From: Streptomyces yatensis
GTDB taxonomy: Bacteria; Actinomycetota; Actinomycetes; Streptomycetales; Streptomycetaceae
Assembly: GCF_018069625.1 (NCBI RefSeq)
Contig: NZ_CP072941.1
Span: forward strand, 3,224,001-3,288,000
Direction: 5' to 3'
DNA: 64,000 nucleotides
A model generated the notes under the pieces. The model ran no database searches. It was not told the DNA's origin and was given only the letters and a program-made list of their open reading frames with translations. Every line of letters begins with the position of its first letter. Position 1 is the stretch's first letter. The position numbers and the translations under genes were made by a program. Positions 1-8,705 of this stretch are shown here, piece by piece.

Positions 1-2111
1 GGGACACCACCGGCTCCGCCCGGCTCCGGGAGGATCAATGGCGGGCGATCGAGGCGCTGGTCGCCGAGCGCCGCCGGGCGCTGGTCGTCCAGCGCACCGG
101 CTGGGGCAAGTCGGCGGTGTATTTCGTCGCCACCGCGCTGCTGCGCGAGCGCGGCAGCGGTCCGACCGTGATCGTCTCCCCGCTGCTCGCGCTGATGCGC
201 AACCAGGTCGACGCCGCCGCGCGCGCCGGGATCCACGCCCGCACCATCAATTCCGCCAACACCGAGGAGTGGGACACCATCCAGGCGGAGGTGGCCGCGG
301 GCGGGGTGGATGTGCTGCTGGTGAGCCCCGAGCGGCTCAACAACCCCGACTTCCGCGATCAGGTGCTGCCACAGCTGGCCGCCACCGCCGGCCTGCTGGT
401 CGTCGACGAGGCACACTGCATCTCCGACTGGGGCCATGACTTCCGGCCCGACTACCGCAGGCTGCGCACCATGCTCGCCGATCTGCCCCAGGGCGTGCCC
501 GTGCTCGCCACGACCGCGACGGCGAACGCACGGGTCACGGCCGATGTGGCCGAGCAGTTGGGCACCGGCGAAGGGGCCACGCGGGCGCTGGTGCTGCGCG
601 GGCCGCTGGACCGGGAGAGCCTGCGGCTGGGCGTGCTGCCGCTGCCGGACGCCGCGCATCGGCTCGCCTGGCTCGCCGAGCACCTCGATGAGCTGCCGGG
701 CTCGGGAATCATCTACACCCTCACCGTCGCCGCGGCCGAGGAGGTGACCGCGTTCCTGCGGCAGCGCGGCCACACCGTCGCCTCCTACACCGGCAAGACG
801 GAGAACGCGGATCGTCAGCAGGCCGAGGAGGACCTGCTGGCCAACCGGGTCAAGGCGCTGGTCGCCACCTCCGCGCTGGGCATGGGCTTCGACAAGCCGG
901 ACCTCGGCTTCGTGGTGCATCTCGGTTCGCCGTCCTCCCCCATCGCCTACTACCAGCAGGTCGGGCGCGCCGGGCGCGGTGTGGAGCACGCCGAGGTACT
1001 GCTCCTGCCCGGCCGCGAGGACGAGGCGATCTGGCGGTATTTCGCCTCCCTCGCCTTCCCGCCCGAGGAGCAGGTGCGCCGCACCCTCGAGGTGCTGGCG
1101 GCGTCGGACCGGCCGGTGTCCCTGCCCGCGCTCGAGCCTCAGGTCGAGCTGCGGCGGTCGCGTCTGGAGATCATGCTCAAGGTGCTCGATGTGGACGGCG
1201 CGGTGCGGCGGGTGCGCGGCGGCTGGACCGCGACCGGGCAGCCGTGGGCGTATGACGCGGAGCGGTACGCGTGGGTGGCGCGCCAGCGGGAGGCCGAGCA
1301 GCAGGCCATGCGGGAGTACGCCTCGACGGCCGACTGCCGGATGGAGTTCCTGCGGCGGCAGCTGGACGATGAGAAGGCGGCGCCCTGTGGCCGCTGTGAC
1401 AACTGCGCGGGGGCCCGGTTCACCACCGCGGTGTCCGACGCCTCGCTGGACGCGGCGCGCGGCGAGCTGGGGCGGCCCGGTGTCGAGGTGGAGCCGCGCC
1501 GTATGTGGCCGACCGGGCTGCCCGCGGTGGGTGTCGACCTCAAGGGCCGCATTCCGGCGGATGAGCAGGCCGCCCCGGGCCGGGCCCTGGGCCGTCTCTC
1601 CGACATCGGCTGGGGAAACCGGCTGCGGCCGCTGCTGGCCCCGCAGAGCCCGGACACCCCGGTGCCCGACGATGTGGCCGGTGCGGTGGTGACGGTGCTC
1701 GCCGACTGGGCCAAGGGTCCCGGCGGCTGGGCCTCGGGCGCGCCGGACGCCGCGGACCGCCCGGTGGGCGTGGTCACGGTCGCCTCGCGCACCCGTCCGC
1801 AGCTGATCGGGACACTCGGCGAGCGGATCGCCACCGTCGGCCGATTGCCCCTTCTCGGGAGCATCGCCTACCAGGACGGCGAATTCGACACCCGGGTGCC
1901 GCGCACCAACAGCGCCCAGCGGCTGCGAGCGCTGCACGGGGCGCTGACCGTGCCTCCGCAGCTGGCGGCGGCCCTTGCCGAGGCGAGTGGGCCGGTGCTC
2001 CTGGTAGACGACATGGCGGACACCGGCTGGACCTTGGCCGTCGCCTCCCGGCTGCTCCGCCGGGCCGGAGCATCCGGAGTGTTTCCGCTGGTCCTGGCCG
2101 TGCAGGGGTAG
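1..2111 (+). CDS. RecQ-family ATP-dependent DNA helicase with C-terminal phosphoribosyltransferase-like domain (5' truncated)
   Basis: The frame is open to the left edge (first full codon at 3), so the N-terminus is missing; 702 residues are visible. Walker A RTGWGKS lies near visible residue 37 and DEAH near 133 (VVDEAHCISDWGHDFRP, typical of RecQ). The helicase C-lobe contains YYQQVGRAGR. A RecQ-type zinc cluster (CGRCDNC) follows near 461-469. The last ~170 residues are not the usual RecQ HRDC domain. They end in VLLVDDMADTGWT, which fits the PRPP-binding DDxxxTGxT loop of type I phosphoribosyltransferases. The protein is expected to unwind DNA 3'-5' during repair. What the C-terminal domain binds is unknown. 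The helicase call is secure; the fusion is seen directly, but its function is inference. Confidence 0.9.
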   Translation, partial: DTTGSARLREDQWRAIEALVAERRRALVVQRTGWGKSAVYFVATALLRERGSGPTVIVSPLLALMRNQVDAAARAGIHARTINSANTEEWDTIQAEVAAGGVDVLLVSPERLNNPDFRDQVLPQLAATAGLLVVDEAHCISDWGHDFRPDYRRLRTMLADLPQGVPVLATTATANARVTADVAEQLGTGEGATRALVLRGPLDRESLRLGVLPLPDAAHRLAWLAEHLDELPGSGIIYTLTVAAAEEVTAFLRQRGHTVASYTGKTENADRQQAEEDLLANRVKALVATSALGMGFDKPDLGFVVHLGSPSSPIAYYQQVGRAGRGVEHAEVLLLPGREDEAIWRYFASLAFPPEEQVRRTLEVLAASDRPVSLPALEPQVELRRSRLEIMLKVLDVDGAVRRVRGGWTATGQPWAYDAERYAWVARQREAEQQAMREYASTADCRMEFLRRQLDDEKAAPCGRCDNCAGARFTTAVSDASLDAARGELGRPGVEVEPRRMWPTGLPAVGVDLKGRIPADEQAAPGRALGRLSDIGWGNRLRPLLAPQSPDTPVPDDVAGAVVTVLADWAKGPGGWASGAPDAADRPVGVVTVASRTRPQLIGTLGERIATVGRLPLLGSIAYQDGEFDTRVPRTNSAQRLRALHGALTVPPQLAAALAEASGPVLLVDDMADTGWTLAVASRLLRRAGASGVFPLVLAVQG

Positions 2112-2339
2112 GGGCGGCCGGTGCCGCGGCGGGGCGTGAACGGGTCAGGAATATAGAACGCACATCCAGGTAAAACGGTCAGTGGGACCAACTGCTCATT
2201 GCCGCACGCGGGCGCGACCGCAAGAATTGTTCGCAGCTCCCCCGCCCCCGGTCCGTCCGTGGTCCGACGGGCCTGTGTCGTGGCCCGCGCCCGTGCCCGA
2301 CCCTTCGCACGGACCGTGGGCGCAGACGAAGGGAGGACC

Positions 2340-2957
2340 GTGACCTTCGGCTTCGCTCCGCCACCGTCCGCCGATTCCGCTTCCCGGGTCGGCCGGATGC
2401 TCCAGCCCGCCGAGTGGGCGGCAGCGGGGATCCCGCTGCTGCGCAATCCACGCGAGGTGGTCACCGGACTGCACAGCCGCCATCTGCCGACGCCCTCGAC
2501 CGCCGTCGTCGCGGTCCTCGATCCGGACGAACGGCTCACGGCGAGCGCCTCGTTCGTGCGCCGCGCCGCCGCCGTCGACGGCTGGGACTTCCGGAACGCG
2601 CTGCTGGCGCAGTTGCGCCGGGTGATCCCACACGATCTGCGGCGCCGCACACCGATCCGCACCGCCGTGCTGCTCTACTGCCGCGAGGGCGAGAGCCGGT
2701 GGACGGACGAGGACGGCGCCTGGATGTGGGGGTTGCGCGACGCCTGCACCTTGCACGGCCTGCGCTGCGGCGCGTACATCACGCTGACCCGCGACGGATG
2801 GCGGGTCCTCGGCGAAGGGCGGGGCGGCCGTCGGCCGCACTCCGCTTCGCTGCCCGTCGAGTTGGACGTGGCCGTCGAGGGCGACAGCGACCCGAAGCCG
2901 CTGCCGCGACCCCACCTCGGAGCGCGCACGGCGCTGAGCCACTCCGCCGCCGTCTGA
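2340..2957 (+). CDS. Conserved hypothetical protein, 205 aa
   Basis: I do not recognise a domain. The GTG start at 2340 is chosen because GGGAGG (2331-2336) precedes it. Upstream in-frame codons to 2199 read as Arg/Ala-rich noise. The protein begins MTFGFAPPPSADSA and is soluble, with no signal peptide or membrane segment. The middle part has conserved-looking Trp/Arg-rich segments (DGWDFRNALL, ESRWTDEDGAWMWG). The tail after about residue 165 looks disordered. It follows the RecQ gene by 228 bp and converges on the rnhB-side genes. Confidence 0.6.
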   Translation: MTFGFAPPPSADSASRVGRMLQPAEWAAAGIPLLRNPREVVTGLHSRHLPTPSTAVVAVLDPDERLTASASFVRRAAAVDGWDFRNALLAQLRRVIPHDLRRRTPIRTAVLLYCREGESRWTDEDGAWMWGLRDACTLHGLRCGAYITLTRDGWRVLGEGRGGRRPHSASLPVELDVAVEGDSDPKPLPRPHLGARTALSHSAAV

Positions 2958-3012
2958 CCGGTCGCGGGGGTGCGCGTCCGACCGGTCGCCGGACGCCCGC
3001 ACCCGACCGGTC
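2956..3012. repeat. Three GACCGGTC palindromes at 24-25 bp spacing
   Basis: The 8-bp palindrome GACCGGTC occurs at 2956-2963, 2980-2987 and 3005-3012, between two convergent genes; the first copy overlaps the upstream stop codon. The surrounding sequence is a degenerate repeat of about 24 bp. It could be slippage-derived or a site for a DNA-binding or modifying protein; nothing decides between these. Confidence 0.5.
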
Positions 3013-3111
3013 ACGGAGCGCCCGTGGCCGTCGCCGTCCGTCCGGACGCCGGACAGCTCCGCCACGGAGGACAGAGCATGCCGGACACCGGGCGTTCGGG
3101 GACGTGCGACC

Positions 3112-3771
3112 TCAGGCGCCCGGACCGATGAGGGCGTTGATGCGCTTCGGGTCGCCGCAGACGATCAGCAGCGTCCCGGCACGGCCCATCGCCTCGGGCA
3201 GCGCGCGGGCCACGGCGTCGTTCGCACCGCCGTTGACGGCGACGACCACGACCGGGCGGCCCTTGGCGCGATCGGCATCCGCACCGGCGTAGAAGACATC
3301 GTCTCCGGCGTCGTGCTGCGCCCAGTACGACGCCTCGCCGAAGGACAACTCATGCGCCGCCCACGGATGCTGCTCCCCGGTGGTCAGCACCAGGATGTCG
3401 CCGGGGGCCCGGCCGGAATCCAGCAGCAGGTCGACCGCCTCGTCCGCCGCGTCCAGCGCGCCGTCCACCGTGGCGGGGATCAGCTGGAGCTGGGGACCGG
3501 CCTTCGTGGCGGCAGGGGCGACCTTGGCAGCCGAAGCCGCCGGGGCGGTCGGCACGGGCTTCGTCGCATCACTCGTGGTGCGCTGCGACTGAGCCGACGA
3601 GGTCCCGGCGGAGCCACGGTTGGGACCGGGGCTTCCGGGCCGCCGCGGCGCGGGCCGGGGGCCGGGACCAGGGACAGGACGAGGGGTCGGCGCGGTGCGG
3701 CCTGCGGCCGGTGTCGCGCGGGGACCCGGGACACTCTCGTGAATCTGAGGCTCCTCGGGGATGAGAGGCAT
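3112..3771 (-). CDS. Proline-rich protein with a C-terminal domain resembling the end of SF1 (UvrD-like) helicases
   Basis: 219 aa from the ATG at 3771 (MPLIPEEPQIHE); an in-frame ATG 12 codons upstream (3807) is possible, and neither has a strong ribosome site. Residues ~10-85 are Pro/Gly/Ala/Arg-rich and probably disordered. Residues ~95-219 read DILVLTTGEQHP, then DDVFYAGADADRAKGRPVVV, then LLIVCGDP. This order resembles the last motifs of actinobacterial superfamily 1 helicases (LTTG...DDVFY...VVLAVNG...LLVVCGDP), but Walker A, Walker B and motifs Ia-III are all absent. It lies directly downstream of rnhB on the same strand (about 70 bp), so it is probably co-transcribed. The helicase ancestry is my inference from motif order; the function is unknown. 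Confidence 0.6.
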   Translation of the reverse strand: MPLIPEEPQIHESVPGPRATPAAGRTAPTPRPVPGPGPRPAPRRPGSPGPNRGSAGTSSAQSQRTTSDATKPVPTAPAASAAKVAPAATKAGPQLQLIPATVDGALDAADEAVDLLLDSGRAPGDILVLTTGEQHPWAAHELSFGEASYWAQHDAGDDVFYAGADADRAKGRPVVVVAVNGGANDAVARALPEAMGRAGTLLIVCGDPKRINALIGPGA

Positions 3772-3839
3772 GGGCTGATGTCTATCAAACGTCGGTGCGA
3801 GTCGCATCGGCGGGTGGCGGTTTTGACCGCTTGGTCTGC

Positions 3840-4541
3840 TCAGAAGTCGAAGCCGAGTTGGCCTTCGTCCTCCAGCCCGACCGGTTCGGGGGTGCTGCGG
3901 ACCCGCTTCAGGTGCCGCCAGCGGGGCAGCCCGTCCATATAGGCCCAGGACAGCCGGTGGTGGGGCGTGGGCCCCAGTTCCCGCAGGGCTGCGCGGTGCA
4001 CGGGGGACGGATATCCGGCGTTGTCCTCGAAGCAGAAGTCCAGGTGTTCGGCTCCCAGTTCGGCCATCATCGCATCCCGGCGCACCTTGGCGATCACCGA
4101 GGCGGCGGCGACGGACACACAGGACTGATCGCCCTTGATGACCGTACGGACCGTCCAGGGAGCGCCGAGGTAGTCGAATTTCCCGTCCAGGATCACCGCG
4201 TCCGGCCGGACCGGCAGCGCGTCCAGCGCACGCGTGGCGGCGAGCCGGAGGGCGGCCGTCATCCCCAGGCCGTCGATCTCCTCGGGAGAGGAGTGGCCCA
4301 GGGCGTGTGCGGTGACCCACGAGTGCAGCTCCTGGGCCAGGGTCGTGCGCTTCTTGGGGCTCAGCAGTTTGGAGTCGGTGAGCCCGGTCGGCGGACGGCG
4401 CAGACCGGTGACCGCCGCGCAGACCGTCACCGGACCGGCCCATGCCCCGCGCCCGACCTCGTCGATGCCGACGACGATCTTGGCTCCCGTCGTGGCGCGA
4501 AGCGAGCGCTCGACACTGTGGGTGGGCGGTTCATATGCCAT
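3840..4541 (-). CDS. rnhB: Ribonuclease HII
   Basis: 233 aa, usual RNase HII length. It cleaves the RNA strand of RNA-DNA hybrids and starts removal of ribonucleotides misincorporated into DNA. The signature [10 protein letters not shown] at residues ~23-32 supplies the first two metal-binding acidic residues (DE). It is followed by [14 protein letters not shown] and a later [11 protein letters not shown] segment carrying the third Asp. Its ATG start is in AT-richer sequence after a gap from the ADP-ribosylglycohydrolase gene. The following gene on the same strand is the helicase-derived protein. Confidence 0.95.
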   Translation of the reverse strand: MAYEPPTHSVERSLRATTGAKIVVGIDEVGRGAWAGPVTVCAAVTGLRRPPTGLTDSKLLSPKKRTTLAQELHSWVTAHALGHSSPEEIDGLGMTAALRLAATRALDALPVRPDAVILDGKFDYLGAPWTVRTVIKGDQSCVSVAAASVIAKVRRDAMMAELGAEHLDFCFEDNAGYPSPVHRAALRELGPTPHHRLSWAYMDGLPRWRHLKRVRSTPEPVGLEDEGQLGFDF

Positions 4542-4734
4542 GGCGAGGACAACCTTACGCCGCTCTTACCTGCGTTCGGAACCCGGATCCTCGGCAGCGG
4601 TCCCCGGCTCCTCCGGGCTGCTCCTTCCCTGGTGAACCGGGTGGCCGATTCCGCTCAACACAGCGTGGCGCAGGGCCGGTTCGCCCGTGGGGCAAACCGG
4701 GCGACGCGCCGCATCCTGCCCGCGCCGGGAGGGG

Positions 4735-5628
4735 TCAGTCGGCCGGCGCCGGGCACCACTCCGGCAGCGCCTCGGTGCGGTCCTGCCAGTCGGCGGGCGG
4801 CGCACCGGCGGGCTCGGCCGCGACCACTCCTCCGACGATGGCGCAGGTGGTGTCCACGTCCCCGCCGGCCGAGGCCGTCCGCCAGAACGCCTCCTCGAAG
4901 GAGCCCAGGTGGCGGGCGGCCGCCCACAGGGCGAACGGCACGGTGTCATGGGCGCTGGTGCGCCGGCCGCAGCCGAGCACCGCGGCGACGGTCCCGGCGT
5001 CCGCGTAGTCGAGCATGTCGCGGGCGCGGCGCAACCCCGCCTGGACCGCGCTGCGCGGCACCACCTCGACCACCTGGTCCAGCAGCTCCTCCGGCCCGCC
5101 GTGGCCCGCCGGATCCGCCACCAGCGCGGCGGCCGCGGCCACCGCCATGGCTCCCGCCACGGCCTCGCGGTGCTGATGTGTGGTGTACGCGGAGATCTCC
5201 GCCTGATGCGTCGCCTGCTCCACGTCGCCCGCGTACCAGGCGCCGAGCGGGGCGATCCGCATGGCGGCGCCGTTGCCCCACGACCCCTGTCCCTGGAACA
5301 GCCCGGCGGCCAGGTCGCGCCAGTCGCCGCCCTCCCTGATCAGGCGGAGCATCCGGTTCACAGCGGGGCCGTAGCCCCGGTCGAAATCATGGTGGTCGGC
5401 GAAGGACCGGGCGAGATGGTCCTGGTCGATCCGGCCGTGGGTCACCAGGACGGCCAGGATCGAACAGGCCATCTCGGTGTCGTCGGTCCACTGCCAGGGG
5501 GCCGGCGGCAGCTCGCGGCGCTTGAGGAACGGATAGTTGGCGGGGACGAAGAACTGGGAACCGAGGGCATCGCCCACGGCCAGCCCGCGCAGACTCCGAA
5601 GAGCCCGATGGAAACGGTCAGCGGTCAT
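4735..5628 (-). CDS. ADP-ribosylglycohydrolase family protein
   Basis: 297 aa from the ATG at 5628 (MTADRFHRALRS). The longer frame up to 5877 overlaps the upstream gene and is rejected. DraG/ARH3-type metal ligands are visible: WTDDTEM near residue 47 and GGDVDTTCAIVGG near 265, the two-half binding site for the dinuclear metal. GDALGSQF near 20 is also typical. The family hydrolyses ADP-ribose linkages on proteins, nucleic acids or small molecules; the substrate cannot be told here. It starts 11 bp after the histidine phosphatase stop, so the two are probably one transcription unit. Confidence 0.9.
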   Translation of the reverse strand: MTADRFHRALRSLRGLAVGDALGSQFFVPANYPFLKRRELPPAPWQWTDDTEMACSILAVLVTHGRIDQDHLARSFADHHDFDRGYGPAVNRMLRLIREGGDWRDLAAGLFQGQGSWGNGAAMRIAPLGAWYAGDVEQATHQAEISAYTTHQHREAVAGAMAVAAAAALVADPAGHGGPEELLDQVVEVVPRSAVQAGLRRARDMLDYADAGTVAAVLGCGRRTSAHDTVPFALWAAARHLGSFEEAFWRTASAGGDVDTTCAIVGGVVAAEPAGAPPADWQDRTEALPEWCPAPAD

Positions 5629-5639
5629 CGCTGCGCACT

Positions 5640-6299
5640 CTAACCGGTGCGGCCGTAGGGCTTGGGGGTGCACCAGCGCTCGAAGGGCCGGTCCAGGTGG
5701 TAGCGCCCGTCGGAGCCGAGCAGCAGGGTCCGTGATTCGCCGTTGCCGGGGTTCGACAGCGACTCGAATTCGGCGACGTTCCAGTGCAGCCACCGCATGC
5801 AGAACAGCCTCATCGTCAGTCCATGGGTCACCAGCAGGACGTTCGGCGGATGTGCCGGGTCCTCGAAGCTGCGCCACAGGCTGTCCAGGAACGCGTCCAC
5901 CCGGTCATAGACATCGGCGCCCGACTCACCCTGCGCGAACCGGTAGAAGAAGTGTCCGTAGGCGTCGCGGTACGCCATCTGTTTCCGCACGTCCTCCCGG
6001 TCCTGCCAGTTTCCCCAGTCCTGCTCCCGCAGCCGCGGCTCCTCCCTGACCCGGGTGAGCGAGGCGTCGAGATCGAGCAGCCTCAGGGTCTGGTGGGTGC
6101 GGCGGTACGGCGACACATAGATCGACACGCGCTCGTCGCCGAAAGCGGCGCGCAGCCGCTCGCCCGCCTCCGTCGCCTGCCGGCGCCCGGTTTCGGTCAG
6201 CTTCAGGGCGTGGTCGGGCACCCTTTCGTACACCGAGTCATCAACATTCCCCTCTGATTCTCCGTGCCGCAGGAGGACGATGCGCCGGGGTCGTGCCAT
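5640..6299 (-). CDS. Histidine phosphatase (phosphoglycerate mutase-like) family protein
   Basis: 219 aa. The catalytic LLRHGES motif at residues ~9-15 is followed by the SPYRRTHQT arginine motif (~63-71) and a late LLVTHGLT with the second catalytic His (~155). This is the branched histidine phosphatase fold. The substrate is not determinable; the family includes sugar and nucleotide phosphate phosphatases. It precedes the ADP-ribosylglycohydrolase with an 11-bp gap, which may point to ADP-ribose or nucleotide salvage (inference). Confidence 0.9.
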   Translation of the reverse strand: MARPRRIVLLRHGESEGNVDDSVYERVPDHALKLTETGRRQATEAGERLRAAFGDERVSIYVSPYRRTHQTLRLLDLDASLTRVREEPRLREQDWGNWQDREDVRKQMAYRDAYGHFFYRFAQGESGADVYDRVDAFLDSLWRSFEDPAHPPNVLLVTHGLTMRLFCMRWLHWNVAEFESLSNPGNGESRTLLLGSDGRYHLDRPFERWCTPKPYGRTG

Positions 6300-6308
6300 G
6301 GCGCCACC

Positions 6309-7955
6309 CTAGATCGAGGCCGCGGCCGGTGCCGCATCCCCCTCCTGGGCCATGAGCCGGCCTCCACGTATTTCGCACCGGCGCCCGGTGAAGCGGCTGC
6401 GCAGCAGCCGGTCGTGCGACACCACCACCAGCCCCCCGGTCCACTGGGCCAGCGCCTCCTCCAGCTCCTCCACCAGGCCGAGGGCGAGATGGTTGGTCGG
6501 CTCGTCGAGCAGCAACAGATCGGCGGGGCGGGCCAGCAGCCGGGCGAGCGCCAGCCGGCGGCGCTGGCCCGCGGAGAGCGACCCCACCGGGACGTGGAGA
6601 TCGCCCGTGCGGAACAGTCCGTACGACAGGAGAAGGGCGCCCTGCTCCTCCGGTGTCCCCGGCAGCCCCCGGCCGAAGGCCGACAGCAGCCGCTCCCGGG
6701 GCCTGGCGACCGATATCTCCTGGGCGAGATAGCCGATCCTGCCCCGGCGGGCCGCCCGGCCCGTATCCGGCTCCTCCCGTCCCGCCATGACCCGCAGCAG
6801 TGTGGATTTGCCCGCGCCGTTGGCACCGTGGACGAGCAGTCTCTCCCCGGCCGCGACAGTGAGCCGGTCGACCGCCAGCCGCTCCCCCACGCGGACGTCG
6901 TGGAGGTCGATGAGCACACCGTCTGCCGTACCCGCGGTGGGGAGCGCCGAGAACCGCAGCGGCTCCGGCGGGCGCGGCACCGGGTCCTCCTGGAGCCTGC
7001 GCAGTCTCTCCCTCGCGTTGCGCACCCTGCTGGACACCGAGGACTGCACACGCCCCCGGTCCCGGTCGTAGGCCAGCTTGTTGCCGTCCTTCATGCCGCG
7101 GCCCGGGGCGACCCGCCGTGCGACGGTCGTGGCGGCCTCCGTCAGCGCGGCCGTCTCCGCGCACCACTCCTCGTACGCCTGCTCCCAGCGGCGGCGCGCC
7201 GCGGTCTGCTCGGCGACGAATCCGGCGTACCCCCCGCCGTACCGCACCAGGGTGCGCCGGTCGGCGTCCACCTCGACGATCGCGGTCGCCACCCGCTCCA
7301 GGAAGACCCGGTCGTGGGAGACCGCGAGAACGGTGCCCGAATGCCCCCGCAGCGCCTCCTCCAGCCAGCTGAGCGCGGCACCGTCGAGGTGGTTCGTCGG
7401 CTCGTCCAGCAACATCACCTCGGGAGCGGCGGCGATCAGGCAGGCGAGCCCCAGCCGGGCCTGCTCGCCGCCCGACAGGCTGCCGAGCCGCCGCTCGTAC
7501 CCGGTGCCGCCGAGCCCCAGACCATGCAGGGCCTTCTCCACCCGGGCATCCGCCTCATAGCCGCCGCGGGCCTCGAAGGCGGTCAGCAGATTCCCGTATG
7601 CGGCGAGCGCGCCGGGGGCGCCGCCACCGAGATCCGCCTCCAGCTCGCGCAGCCCGCGCTCCATGGCGCGCACCTCGGCGAGTGCGGCGTCCACCGCGTC
7701 GCGCACCGTGTGGTCCGGGGGCAGCTCGGGCGTCTGGCCGAGGTGACCGATGCCGCCGTCGGCCACCGTCACCACCGCGCCGTCGTCCGGCGACTCGCTC
7801 CCGGCCAGCAGCCGCAGGAGGGTGGACTTGCCCGCTCCGTTCTCCCCCACGACGCCGACCCGCTCCCCGGGCCGGACCGCGAAGGACACATCGTCGAGCA
7901 GCAGCCGGTCACCCCGGGACAGCGCGACGCCGCGGAGTGAGATCTGCGTGGACAC
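6309..7955 (-). CDS. ABC-F family ATPase (duplicated ABC protein, ribosome-protection/translation-factor type)
   Basis: 548 aa from the GTG at 7955 (VSTQISLRGVALS), preceded by GGAGG nine bases upstream; the frame to 8015 overruns that site. There are two ABC domains and no membrane segments. Walker A is GENGAGKS (~39) and GANGAGKS (~365). Signatures are LSGGEQARLGLA (~150) and LSAGQRRRLALA (~455). LLDEPTNHLD follows the first signature and LLDEPTNHLAL the second. A linker of ~80 charged residues separates the halves, as in ABC-F proteins that enter the ribosomal E site. The divergent TetR gene with shared palindromic operators suggests inducible expression, possibly drug-responsive; the substrate is unknown. 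Confidence 0.9.
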   Translation of the reverse strand: MSTQISLRGVALSRGDRLLLDDVSFAVRPGERVGVVGENGAGKSTLLRLLAGSESPDDGAVVTVADGGIGHLGQTPELPPDHTVRDAVDAALAEVRAMERGLRELEADLGGGAPGALAAYGNLLTAFEARGGYEADARVEKALHGLGLGGTGYERRLGSLSGGEQARLGLACLIAAAPEVMLLDEPTNHLDGAALSWLEEALRGHSGTVLAVSHDRVFLERVATAIVEVDADRRTLVRYGGGYAGFVAEQTAARRRWEQAYEEWCAETAALTEAATTVARRVAPGRGMKDGNKLAYDRDRGRVQSSVSSRVRNARERLRRLQEDPVPRPPEPLRFSALPTAGTADGVLIDLHDVRVGERLAVDRLTVAAGERLLVHGANGAGKSTLLRVMAGREEPDTGRAARRGRIGYLAQEISVARPRERLLSAFGRGLPGTPEEQGALLLSYGLFRTGDLHVPVGSLSAGQRRRLALARLLARPADLLLLDEPTNHLALGLVEELEEALAQWTGGLVVVSHDRLLRSRFTGRRCEIRGGRLMAQEGDAAPAAASI

Positions 7956-8012
7956 AGGGGCGCACCTCCAAGCACGCGAGCACGTGGACCTTCGGACCGC
8001 ACGCTCCAAATA

Positions 8013-8024
8013 CAACTACAGTTG
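8013..8024. promoter_or_regulatory. Candidate TetR operator 1, CAACTACAGTTG
   Basis: Perfect CAACT-nn-AGTTG palindrome in the divergent region, 58 bp upstream of the ABC-F start. The same half-sites recur at 8061-8072. TetR regulators commonly bind such sites in their own divergent promoter region. Confidence 0.65.
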
Positions 8025-8060
8025 CGTTACCCTCACCATGACACAGGAAACCCGCTAACA

Positions 8061-8072
8061 CAACTGGAGTTG
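8061..8072. promoter_or_regulatory. Candidate TetR operator 2, CAACTGGAGTTG, overlapping the tetR ribosome site
   Basis: Second copy of CAACT-nn-AGTTG, 48 bp from the first. Its central GGAG is also the best ribosome binding site for the TTG start at 8076, so binding here should repress the regulator itself. Confidence 0.65.
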
Positions 8073-8075
8073 CAC

Positions 8076-8702
8076 TTGTCCGCAGAGAGCGCCGACCCGA
8101 CACCGGGCACCGTCCGCCCCGGCGGACGCACCGCGCGCACCCGCTCGGCGGTACGCGACGCCGTGCTCACCGGCCTCGCCGAGCACGGCTATCCCGGCCT
8201 GACCGTGGAGTACGTGGCCGAGCGCTCCGGTGTCCACAAGACGACCGTCTACCGGCGCTGGGGCAGCGTCGAGGGGCTCGTGGCGGACGCGCTCGACCTC
8301 GCGGGCGAGGACGCCTGGACACCACCCGACACCGGAAGCCTGGAGGGCGATCTGCGCGCCCTCGCCCGCGAGGTGACCGAGACCTTCGGCAGCGCGCCGG
8401 CCGCCGCCGCGCCGACCGCCTTCATCGCGGCCGCGTTCCAGTCCGAGCGCGCGGCCGAGGCGCTGCGCGACTTCTACACCGAGCGCTTCGCCCGCTGCGA
8501 ATCCGTGGTGCGGCGGGCCGTCGACCGCGGCGAGGCCCCGTCCGGCACCGACGCCGCCGCGGTCGTCCGCGCCGTCTCCGCGCCCCTGTTCTTCCGGGCG
8601 CTCATCACCCGTGAGCCCATCGACACGCCACTCGCCGACCAGACGGCGGCCGCCGTCGCCGCCGCGGTCAGAGCCGGGGCGTACTCCCCTGCCCGCCGGT
8701 GA
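8076..8702 (+). CDS. TetR/AcrR family transcriptional regulator
   Basis: 208 aa from TTG at 8076 (MSAESADPTPG). This start is favoured because GGAG at 8066-8069 gives normal spacing; the longer frame from TTG 8022 would begin inside operator 1. The HTH is at residues ~40-62 (TVEYVAERSGVHKTTVYRRW), a classic TetR N-terminal DNA-binding motif. The C-terminal half is an all-helical ligand/dimerisation domain rich in Ala. It is divergent from the ABC-F gene with two CAACTnnAGTTG palindromes between, so autoregulation and control of the ABC-F gene are likely. The inducer is unknown. Confidence 0.9.
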   Translation: MSAESADPTPGTVRPGGRTARTRSAVRDAVLTGLAEHGYPGLTVEYVAERSGVHKTTVYRRWGSVEGLVADALDLAGEDAWTPPDTGSLEGDLRALAREVTETFGSAPAAAAPTAFIAAAFQSERAAEALRDFYTERFARCESVVRRAVDRGEAPSGTDAAAVVRAVSAPLFFRALITREPIDTPLADQTAAAVAAAVRAGAYSPARR

Positions 8703-8705
8703 TCA

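Noticed and set aside
3772..4443. 443-codon frame making the helicase-like protein extend over rnhB
   Set aside because: The upstream two thirds read as antisense-frame noise in rnhB; the credible start is at 3771 or 3807.
3795..5339. Long plus-strand frame opposite rnhB and the ADP-ribosylglycohydrolase
   Set aside because: Antisense shadow; the second half is almost only Arg/Pro/Ala.
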